Origin: Dyella sp. ASV24
GTDB taxonomy: Bacteria; Pseudomonadota; Gammaproteobacteria; Xanthomonadales; Rhodanobacteraceae
Assembly (NCBI RefSeq): GCF_016428905.1
Contig: NZ_JAELTQ010000020.1
Span: 1-50,562, forward strand
Direction: 5' to 3'
Length of the DNA stretch: 50,562 nt
The notes below the pieces were generated by a model. That model was given only the letters and a program-made list of their open reading frames with translations. It ran no database searches and had not been told where the DNA came from. Shown piece after piece: positions 44,234 to 50,562 of this stretch. A program made the position numbers and the translations under genes. Numbering within the stretch: the first letter of the stretch is position 1; the number at the start of each line of letters is the position of its first letter.

Positions 44234-46108
44234 TCAGGCCATATCGCCGCGCAGCTCGCGCACGCGGGCTTCGAGCGCATCCATGCGAACATCTTGCGGC
44301 GCAATCGGCACGCTGCCGACCAGCTCCACGCGGGCGCGGAAGCGGCGCGGCAGGCGAGCGCGGTGCATCATGGAATCACGTCGACTCCACACGCTACCCC
44401 ACAGGCCACGCAACGCCAGCGGCACGACGGGTACCGGACGACGCTCCAGGATGCGCGACACGCCCGGCCGGAACGGCGCGATATCGCCATCCTTGGTCAA
44501 CCCGCCTTCGGGGAAGATGCACACCAGGTCGCCATCGGCGAGTGCCGCATCCACTTCTTCGTACGCCCGGTTCAGCACCTCGGGATCTTCCTTCTGCCCG
44601 GCAATGGGGATCGCCTTGGCGGTGCGGAATACGAACTTCAGCACCGGGATGTTGAAGATCTTGTAGTACATGACGAACCGCGCAGGCCGCCGCAGGTTCG
44701 CCATCAACAGCAGTGGATCCATGAAGCTGACATGGTTGCACACGAGCAGCGCCGGACCCTCTTCCGGAATGTTCTCCAGCCCGTCGACGCGCACGCGGTA
44801 CAACGTGTTCACCAGCACCCAGGTGATGAAGCGCATCAGGAATTCGGGAACGATGGTGAAGATGTAAACCGCCACCACGACATTGAGCAGAGCCACGGCA
44901 AGGAAGATCTGAACCGCCGTGAGGCCCGCCGCACCCAAGCCCAGACCGAAACCCGACGCCAGACAGATAAAGAGCGCGTTGAGGATGTTGTTACCCGCGA
45001 TCACGCGCGACAGACGATCACGCGGCGTACGTGCCTGCACATAGGCGAACAGCGGCACCACATAGAAGCCGCTGAACACGCCGATCAAGGTGAGATCCAT
45101 CACCACGCGCCAGCTTCCGGCGGAATGCAGGAAGGCGAGCCAGTCCAGGCCGTGCACGGTAGCCAGGTGCGGATGGGCGAAGAACAGATCCACGCCGAAC
45201 GCAGTAAGGCCAAACGCGCCCAGTGGCACCAGCCCCACCTCCACGCGGCGACCCGACATGCGCTCGCACAGCAGCGCGCCGATACCCGTACCCAGCGAGA
45301 ACAAGGTAAGCACCAGCACACCGACTGAGCCGCCCCCCCCCAGGTTGAGACGTGTGTAGTTGGGCAACTGCGCGACCAGCACCGTGCCGAAGAACCAGAA
45401 CCACGAGATGCCGAGCACCGCGTTGAACACGCGCCGATCTGCCTTGGTGATGCCAAGCACCCGCGCGGTCTCCGTCACGGGGTTCCAGTTGAAGACAAGG
45501 TTGGGGGCAGTGGCTGGCGCAGGAGGAATGCGGCGACTGGCGAGGTAACCGAGCACAGCAATGGCGATCGTGGCAGCCGATGCAGCGATGGGTCCATGGC
45601 CGCTGATCATCATCAGCGAGCCGCCGGCAATCATGCCGATGAGTATCGCCAGCTGCGTACCCATCTCCACCAGGCCGTTACCGCCCACCAGCTCTTCCGG
45701 CTTCAACGCCTGCGGCAGGATGGCGTACTTGATGGGTCCGAAGGTCGTGGAGTGCAGCCCCATCAGGAACAGCACCATCAGCAGAAGCGTGGTGTGATGC
45801 GTGTAGAAGCCGATCGAGGCGACCAGCATCGCGACGATCTCGAACAGCTTCACGTAGCGGATGATGCGCGTCTTCTCGTATTTCTCCGCCAGTTGTCCCG
45901 CCGTGGCAGAGAACAGGAAGTAGGGCAGGATGAACAGCGCAGGAGCCAGGTTGGTGTAGAGCGACACCGATTTGTCATCCAGCCCCATCTGGAACGCGAC
46001 CAGGGTGACCATGGCGTTGCGAAATGCGCTGTCGTTGAAGGCGCCCAGCGCCTGCGTCCAGAAGAAGGGCGCGAAGCGGCGGCTTCCAAGCAGGCTGAAC
46101 TGGCTCAT
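44234..46108 (-). CDS. MFS transporter fused to 1-acylglycerol-3-phosphate acyltransferase (LplT-PlsC-like)
   Basis: A 624-residue fusion. Residues about 1-410 form a 12-helix MFS domain of the lysophospholipid transporter type (FFWTQALGAFNDSAFRNA). Residues about 430-620 form a PlsC-type acyltransferase with NHVSFMDPLLL and FPEGGLTKDG. It likely flips lysophospholipids inward and reacylates them, similar to LplT plus Aas but without an acyl-ACP synthetase domain. The MFS part contains nine consecutive G on the coding strand (45333-45341), encoding part of LNLGGGGSVG; slippage there would remove the acyltransferase. Confidence 0.88.
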   Translation of the reverse strand: MSQFSLLGSRRFAPFFWTQALGAFNDSAFRNAMVTLVAFQMGLDDKSVSLYTNLAPALFILPYFLFSATAGQLAEKYEKTRIIRYVKLFEIVAMLVASIGFYTHHTTLLLMVLFLMGLHSTTFGPIKYAILPQALKPEELVGGNGLVEMGTQLAILIGMIAGGSLMMISGHGPIAASAATIAIAVLGYLASRRIPPAPATAPNLVFNWNPVTETARVLGITKADRRVFNAVLGISWFWFFGTVLVAQLPNYTRLNLGGGGSVGVLVLTLFSLGTGIGALLCERMSGRRVEVGLVPLGAFGLTAFGVDLFFAHPHLATVHGLDWLAFLHSAGSWRVVMDLTLIGVFSGFYVVPLFAYVQARTPRDRLSRVIAGNNILNALFICLASGFGLGLGAAGLTAVQIFLAVALLNVVVAVYIFTIVPEFLMRFITWVLVNTLYRVRVDGLENIPEEGPALLVCNHVSFMDPLLLMANLRRPARFVMYYKIFNIPVLKFVFRTAKAIPIAGQKEDPEVLNRAYEEVDAALADGDLVCIFPEGGLTKDGDIAPFRPGVSRILERRPVPVVPLALRGLWGSVWSRRDSMMHRARLPRRFRARVELVGSVPIAPQDVRMDALEARVRELRGDMA

Positions 46109-46308
46109 GCGAATCCCTTGCGTGTCATGGCGGCAAGCCTAGCGCGAAAGCCCCTACCCATCGATATAGGCCGTCGCCGTTCTTGTCGAAGGCCATCGCC
46201 CACTTATTTAATGGGACTGCCAGCGTAGGCGGGATCCCTCCCGTAGTCACGGACGAATCGCCGGCAGACCAACAAACGAACCGCATTCGTGCTCACAGGG
46301 AGTGACTC

Positions 46309-46728
46309 GTGCATTTTCGTATCGCTATGGCGCCAGCCATCGCTACCGTTCGCCGTTACGCGGATGAGGCCATCCGCCACATGCGGGACATTTACGGCGT
46401 CAGCCTGAATCACTCGCTGGACTCGCTCGCCCATGTGGATAAGGTGCTGGGCCTATGGCGCGACGGTGGAGCGAGCGCCGATGTCGTGACCAAATCGCTG
46501 TTTTCCTTTGGCAGCTACGCGGGCGAGGTGCTTCGCGAGCAGGAGCCCGGACGCTGGGCCGAGCCGCCCGCCAGCGATCAGGATGCATGGAACGATCAGT
46601 TCCTTTATGTCCGTTTGCTCGATGGCAGGGAGTGGCGGCCCATCGATCTCGCATTCCGGGCGCTGATGGAAGGCCCGCACCCTAGCCTGCTGCAATCCGC
46701 CAAACAGTTGCTCGCCACACCCGCCTGA
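46309..46728 (+). CDS. conserved-looking protein of unknown function
   Basis: A 139-residue soluble protein starting at GTG 46309, supported by an AGGGAG site 8 nt upstream. It is mostly helical, with TVRRYADEAIRHMRDIYG at the start, the aromatic-rich WAEPPASDQDAWNDQFLYVRLL in the middle and WRPIDLAFRALMEGP near the end. No signal peptide or membrane segment is present. I do not recognise the family. It is divergent from the MFS-PlsC gene (200 bp) and 226 bp upstream of the DHFR-like gene. Confidence 0.65.
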   Translation: MHFRIAMAPAIATVRRYADEAIRHMRDIYGVSLNHSLDSLAHVDKVLGLWRDGGASADVVTKSLFSFGSYAGEVLREQEPGRWAEPPASDQDAWNDQFLYVRLLDGREWRPIDLAFRALMEGPHPSLLQSAKQLLATPA

Positions 46729-46954
46729 AGGGTGTGGCATCCCGGCGCCGGGACCATCGATACGCCGCCATGACCTGCATTGCGCTATGCCATGGGGCCA
46801 CTCCCCAGGCCGGTTATGGCCTCATGGCATTCCGCTCCAGCCTGTATGGTTCAGTGCACCACTCGCATGGCAGCGAGCGAGCAAGACGTGCCATGTCGAA
46901 ATGGAACCCCATCGTTCGTCGCATAGTCGATCAATCCTTGAAGGACCACAGACC

Positions 46955-47602
46955 ATGTCGAAACTTCGCGTGCAGAGCTTCGCCGTTTCACTGGACGGCT
47001 TCAGTGCCGGCCCGAATCAGAACCTGGAAAACCCACTGGGCGTCGGTGGCCCCGCACTGATGGAATGGTTTTTTGCCACACGCATGTTCCAAAGCATGTT
47101 TGGGAATGGCGATGGCGAAACCGGCGTCGATAACGGCATAGCGGAAAAAGGCTTTGACGGCATCGGCGCCTGGATTATCGGGCGCAATATGTTTGGTCCG
47201 ATACGCGGTCCGTGGCCAGATGACAGCTGGAAAGGCTGGTGGGGCGACGAGCCACCGTACCATGTGCCTGTGTTCGTGCTGACACATCACGCACGGCCGC
47301 CGCTCACCATGGCCGGTGGCACCACGTTCCACTTCGTTACCGAAGGCATCCACGCCGCGCTCGAACAAGCGCGCGCTGCAGCCGGCAAGCAGGACGTACG
47401 CGTGGGTGGTGGTGTCGCTACGGTACGCCAGTATCTTCAGGCAGGGCTGATCGACAACCTTCACCTTGCCGTGCGCCCGATCCTGATGGGTCGCGGTGAA
47501 GCGCTGTTTGCGGGCCTGGATCTACCCGCGCTCGGCTATGAAACCGTCGACAGCGTGCCCGGCGAACGGGCCACACACGTCTTTCTGCGTAAACGCGCCT
47601 GA
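46955..47602 (+). CDS. dihydrofolate reductase-family protein (RibD C-terminal-like)
   Basis: A 215-residue protein of the RibD_C/DHFR-like superfamily, as seen in YyaP/YwjB-type proteins. Evidence is the start RVQSFAVSLDGFSAGP, the central GAWIIGRNMFGP, VFVLTHH and the late VGGGVATVRQYLQAGLIDNLHLAVRPILMGRG. Such proteins bind NADPH but are usually uncharacterised. AAGGACC precedes the ATG at 46955. With the two SRPBCC genes downstream it forms a group of small soluble enzymes often seen together in proteobacteria. Confidence 0.82.
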   Translation: MSKLRVQSFAVSLDGFSAGPNQNLENPLGVGGPALMEWFFATRMFQSMFGNGDGETGVDNGIAEKGFDGIGAWIIGRNMFGPIRGPWPDDSWKGWWGDEPPYHVPVFVLTHHARPPLTMAGGTTFHFVTEGIHAALEQARAAAGKQDVRVGGGVATVRQYLQAGLIDNLHLAVRPILMGRGEALFAGLDLPALGYETVDSVPGERATHVFLRKRA

Positions 47603-47644
47603 ACGTACACGTCGAAATAAGGCTATGTCGTTCGTCGAATCCAT

Positions 47645-47666
47645 AACGGGCCCGTACGGGCTCGTT
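47645..47666. promoter_or_regulatory. 22-bp near-perfect palindrome before the AHSA1 gene
   Basis: AACGGGCCCGTACGGGCTCGTT is symmetric except for one mismatched pair. It lies 24-45 bp before the AHSA1-type start, so it could be a dimer operator or an RNA hairpin; no U-tract follows. Confidence 0.4.
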
Positions 47667-47689
47667 CATTCCTTCCATGGAGCACTCGC

Positions 47690-48136
47690 ATGACCACCGG
47701 AACCGTCACGCTTCACCGCGTTCTTCGCACTACGCCCGACAAAATCTATCGCGCCTTTACGACCCCAGACGCTATGGCCCGTTGGCTACCGCCGCATGGC
47801 TTTACGGGCAAGGTGCATCAGATGGATGCCAAGGTGGGCGGCACCTATCAGATGTCATTCACCAACTTCACCAGTGGCAACAGCCATTCGTTTGGCGGCA
47901 CGTATCATGAGCTTGTTCCCGGCGAACGCATCCGATACACGGCGCGCTTCGACAATGGCAATCTGCCCGGTGAGATGCAGACGACGGTCACGCTCAAGAA
48001 GGTCTCCTGCGGGACGGAGGTGCATGTCGTGCAGGAAGGCATCCCCAGCATGATCCCAACCGATCAGTGCTACTTGGGCTGGCAGGAATCATTGGTGCAC
48101 CTGGCGCAGCTGGTGGAACCGGAGATTCCAGGCTAA
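47690..48136 (+). CDS. SRPBCC/AHSA1-domain protein
   Basis: A 148-residue protein of the START-like AHSA1 family. It shows the typical VLRTTPDKIYRAFTTPDAMARWLPPHGFTG, followed by GGTYQMSFTNF, GGTYHELVPGERIRYT and the C-terminal GWQESLVHLAQLVEPE. The fold forms a deep hydrophobic pocket for a small ligand. No ligand is known for this subgroup. It starts 87 bp after the DHFR-like gene. Confidence 0.85.
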   Translation: MTTGTVTLHRVLRTTPDKIYRAFTTPDAMARWLPPHGFTGKVHQMDAKVGGTYQMSFTNFTSGNSHSFGGTYHELVPGERIRYTARFDNGNLPGEMQTTVTLKKVSCGTEVHVVQEGIPSMIPTDQCYLGWQESLVHLAQLVEPEIPG

Positions 48137-48182
48137 ATCACCGGCGCGACGCAACGCATCACTTCACCACCAAGGATTCGGC

Positions 48183-48605
48183 ATGTGGACACATGAGGAA
48201 GCGATCGAGATCAGCGCGACGCCTGCTGAGGTGTGGGCCGTTCTCTCGGATGTTCGGGGCTGGAAGCGCTGGAACGCGGGCATCGCATACATCGAACTGC
48301 ACGGTCCGTTTGCCGTCGGCACGACGTTCACCATGCAGCCCCCGGAAACCGATGCGTTCGTCAGCACCTTGATCGCCGTCGAGGAGCACCGCGGCTTTAC
48401 CGACGAAACGGTCATCGACGATATCCGCGTCATTGTCGAACACCGCATCGATGCCCTGACGCCCGATGGCGTCAGGGTGACTTACGCCACGGAAGTCACC
48501 GGCCCCGACGCAGCCCAGATCGGCGCGATGGTCACCGGCGATTTTCCCGATGTATTACGCGGGTTGAAGAGCATCGTGGAACGACGACCAGCACCTGCAC
48601 CCTAA
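48183..48605 (+). CDS. SRPBCC family protein (polyketide cyclase/dehydrase-like)
   Basis: A 140-residue START-like protein. The opening EAIEISATPAEVWAVLSDVRGWKRWNAGIAY is diagnostic for the SRPBCC fold, with GPFAVGTTFTMQPPE and a C-terminal long helix (FPDVLRGLKSIVERR). Substrate unknown. It lies 46 bp after the other SRPBCC gene on the same strand and converges with purD 13 bp downstream. Confidence 0.82.
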   Translation: MWTHEEAIEISATPAEVWAVLSDVRGWKRWNAGIAYIELHGPFAVGTTFTMQPPETDAFVSTLIAVEEHRGFTDETVIDDIRVIVEHRIDALTPDGVRVTYATEVTGPDAAQIGAMVTGDFPDVLRGLKSIVERRPAPAP

Positions 48606-48618
48606 TGCTGCCGCTCGA

Positions 48619-49902
48619 TCAGCTGCGATGCAGCGCGCGATGCGCGATGTCGCGGCGACAGAACGCGCCCTCGTAATGAATCTTCGATACCGCCGCATAA
48701 GCGTTCTCACGAGCGGAGGCAATGTCCTTGCCAAGCGCGCAAACCGTGAGTACGCGGCCACCCGCGCTGACAACCTGGCCCTGGGCATCGAGTTGCGTGC
48801 CGGCGTGGAACACCTTCGTGTCCGGGCCGAAGTCGCTATCCAGTCCGCTGATGACATCGCCACTGCGCACCTTGCCCGGGTAGCCGCCCGCAGCCATCAC
48901 CACGCCCAGTGAAGGGCGTGCGTCCCATTGCACGTGGGTGTGGTGAAGTTCGCCGTCGAGTGCTGCCTCGATCAGTTCCACCAGATCCGACTTCAGGCGC
49001 AGCATGATCGGCTGCGTCTCCGGATCGCCGAAGCGCACGTTGAACTCGATGACCTTGGGCGTACCGCTCTTGTCGATCATGAGGCCGGCGTAGAGGAAGC
49101 CGATGAACGGCGCGCCTTCCATCGCCATGCCGCGCAGGGTCGGCTCGATCACTTCCTTGAGGATGCGCTTCTCCACGTCCGGCGTGACCACCGGCGCGGG
49201 CGAGTAAGCGCCCATGCCGCCCGTGTTTGGGCCCAGATCGCCTTCATCGCGGCGCTTGTGATCCTGGCTGCTGGCCATCGGCAGCGCGTGCTGGCCATCG
49301 CTCATCACGATGTAGCTGGCTTCCTCGCCATCAAGGAATTCCTCGATCACCACGCGCGCGGAGGCATCGCCAAACTGGTGCGCACCCAGCATGTCGTGGA
49401 GCGCCTGCTCGGCATCCGCCAACGTCAATGCGACCACTACGCCCTTGCCTGCCGCCAGCCCATCCGCCTTGATGACGATAGGTGCGCCTTGCTGGCGTAC
49501 ATAGGCCAAGGCAGGGTTGAGCTCGGTGAATACCGCATAGTGAGCCGTCGGGATGTTGTGGCGGAGCAGGAAGTCCTTGGCGAACGCCTTGGAGCCTTCC
49601 AACTGCGCCGCGACCGCGCGGGGACCAAAGCAACGCAGACCGGCGGCGCGAAACTTGTCGACCAAACCCGCCACCAGCGGTACTTCCGGGCCCACCACGG
49701 TCAGCTCGATCTTCTCGTCCTTGGCCAGCTTGAGCAGGCCATCCAGGTCAGTCACCGCCAGGTTCGCGTTGCGCAGGCCCTTTTCGCGCGCCGTACCCGC
49801 GTTGCCCGGGGCCACGATCACTTCGCTTACGCGCGGCGACTGCTTGAGCTTCCACGCCAGCGCGTGTTCGCGCCCGCCGCTGCCGATGACCAGGACTTTC
49901 AT
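48619..49902 (-). CDS. purD: phosphoribosylamine--glycine ligase
   Basis: A 427-residue ATP-grasp ligase. The start MKVLVIGSGGREHALAWKL is the family N-domain motif. The ATP-grasp core shows IVIKADGLAAGKGVVVA, and the purine-ligase signatures DHKRRDEGDLGPNTGGMGAYSP and EFNVRFGDPETQ are intact. It makes GAR, step two of purine synthesis. Start at 49902 is preferred over an upstream in-frame ATG whose extension is not family-like. Upstream lies only repeat DNA; purH, a frequent partner, is not within the window. Confidence 0.96.
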   Translation of the reverse strand: MKVLVIGSGGREHALAWKLKQSPRVSEVIVAPGNAGTAREKGLRNANLAVTDLDGLLKLAKDEKIELTVVGPEVPLVAGLVDKFRAAGLRCFGPRAVAAQLEGSKAFAKDFLLRHNIPTAHYAVFTELNPALAYVRQQGAPIVIKADGLAAGKGVVVALTLADAEQALHDMLGAHQFGDASARVVIEEFLDGEEASYIVMSDGQHALPMASSQDHKRRDEGDLGPNTGGMGAYSPAPVVTPDVEKRILKEVIEPTLRGMAMEGAPFIGFLYAGLMIDKSGTPKVIEFNVRFGDPETQPIMLRLKSDLVELIEAALDGELHHTHVQWDARPSLGVVMAAGGYPGKVRSGDVISGLDSDFGPDTKVFHAGTQLDAQGQVVSAGGRVLTVCALGKDIASARENAYAAVSKIHYEGAFCRRDIAHRALHRS

Positions 49903-50073
49903 GGGGACTCCAACTGCCGAAGAGGTGCGCCGGGGGCGGCGCAATGGGCCATTGTAAGGGGCAGGAGGGGATTTCGCAGCGCAGCATGGTTGAGGGGTTC
50001 AGGCTGGTTGTCGCTTGCGCTGTGGCGGTTGCTGCGTGATCGCGATCTGGCCGCCTACGCGGCGGGCGTTTCA

Positions 50074-50344
50074 CCCTCCTGCCGGAGGGCGAGTCACTTT
50101 TCTTTGCTTGCCCAAAGAAAAGTAACCCAAAGAAAGGGCCCCCCGGATGAGTCGCCTTCCGGGCTTCGCCCTCCAGGTACGCGGACGGGTTCCGGGCTTT
50201 TCGACGGGGCTCCTGCCCCGACGAAAAGGAATCGGCATCCCTGCCGATTCCCCTGCGGGCCTTCTCTCCACCCGCCCGCCGCCTCATACGGGGGCCTGGT
50301 AGATCAAAAGCAGCAAGCAGACGGCTCGTGCAGCAGAGCTGCAC
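50074..50344. repeat. chain of strong hairpins upstream of purD
   Basis: Consecutive inverted repeats: CCCTCC/GGAGGG (50074-50089); ACTTTTCTTTG with an exact 11-bp complement around CTTGCC (50096-50123); a 13-nt arm starting CTTTTCG, 12 pairs plus one mismatch (50197-50228); GGAATCGGCA with an exact complement around TCCC (50228-50251); GTGCAGC/GCTGCAC (50328-50344). Codon structure is absent. The ACTTTTCTTTG-CTTGCC core belongs to an intergenic repeat that I recall as widespread in Xanthomonadaceae. The rest of 49903-50450 shows no gene. Confidence 0.75.
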
Positions 50345-50450
50345 ATCGCATCGCGACAGGCCGCGTTGCTCCTGCACTAGAGCAGGGACGCAAAGCCAAG
50401 GCAGAAGACAACGATGATGCCGTTAGGTGTCGAGCTCTCCCCACCCGGTC

Positions 50451-50562
50451 GGGAAGCGTAGCGTTTGCTTTCCCTTGCCCCAGTGGTGGGAAAGCGTAGC
50501 GCTCCTTTTCCCTCGCCTCGGCGGTAGGAAAGCGTAGCGTCCTCTCTCCCTAGCCTCAGCGA
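50451..50562. repeat. 37-38 bp tandem repeat array, continuing past the window
   Basis: Three head-to-tail units start at 50451, 50488 and 50526. The shared core is GGRAAGCGTAGCG (with one extra A in units 2 and 3), then a pyrimidine-rich stretch ending TCCC, then GCCYCRGYG. In units 1 and 2, GGGAA(A) and TTTCCC can pair, so they form hairpins. There are no unique spacers. The third unit ends with the window. Confidence 0.85.

Noticed and set aside
49748-50377. Minus-strand frame covering the hairpin block
   Set aside because: It mainly translates palindromic repeats and then the purD 5' end in another frame; not a protein-like sequence.
48928-50499. 523-residue plus-strand frame across purD and the repeat region
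   Set aside because: Antisense to purD, then runs through hairpin repeats; no domain pattern and no ribosome-binding site.
50451-50562. CRISPR array
   Set aside because: Repeat length of 37-38 bp fits, but units are contiguous with no unique spacers and no cas genes are visible.

Overview
The window is GC-rich, densely coded chromosomal DNA with no transposase, integrase, phage gene or CRISPR array that I can recognise. Gene content points to a gammaproteobacterium of the Xanthomonadales, most likely Rhodanobacteraceae (Dyella/Luteibacter/Rhodanobacter type). The reasons are a xanthomonadin/aryl-polyene gene set beside a XanB2-like chorismatase, an Oar-like TonB-dependent receptor next to a TPR-sulfotransferase, and intergenic repeat families that I associate with Xanthomonadaceae. 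The placement is inference from gene families; no search was run.

Layout. 1-10653: pigment (aryl polyene) cluster. Ketosynthase, chain-length factor and a glycosyltransferase run rightward (396-3144). A compact leftward operon (9575 down to 3180) encodes ACP, COG4648 membrane protein, dehydratase, acyltransferase, LolA-like carrier, MMPL exporter, second dehydratase and ketoreductase. A chorismatase (9661-10653) diverges from the ACP gene and probably supplies the hydroxybenzoate starter. 10661-12153: two secreted proteins of unknown function. 12211-21658: glmU, a TonB-domain lipoprotein and the complete leftward ATP synthase operon atpI-B-E-F-H-A-G-D-C, with a promoter, a terminator and three structured intercistronic elements. 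21832-24245: phasin, queD and a LacI-type regulator with a candidate operator.

24284-38499: an accessory-looking block. It holds a periplasmic amidohydrolase, a LysR regulator, a rightward operon (DgcN/DUF1611 protein, secreted class C beta-lactamase-like hydrolase, DSD1-family D-amino-acid aldolase), a TPR-sulfotransferase, an Oar-like TonB-dependent receptor and an M61 aminopeptidase. I read it as an uptake and breakdown locus for peptides or amino acids, probably D-configured. A 69-bp block conserved at fixed spacing lies upstream of both the DgcN operon and the receptor, which suggests co-regulation. This is the most novel observation in the window.

38604-44041: housekeeping genes: tRNA-Met, rppH, bfd and bfr, a DUF6776-like protein, a bactofilin, erpA, nudC and an ampE-like gene. 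44234-49902: an MFS/PlsC fusion with a 9-bp homopolymer, a small unknown gene, a DHFR-like protein, two SRPBCC proteins and purD. 49903-50562: non-coding repeat DNA, first a chain of strong hairpins, then a 37-38 bp tandem array that runs off the end of the window.
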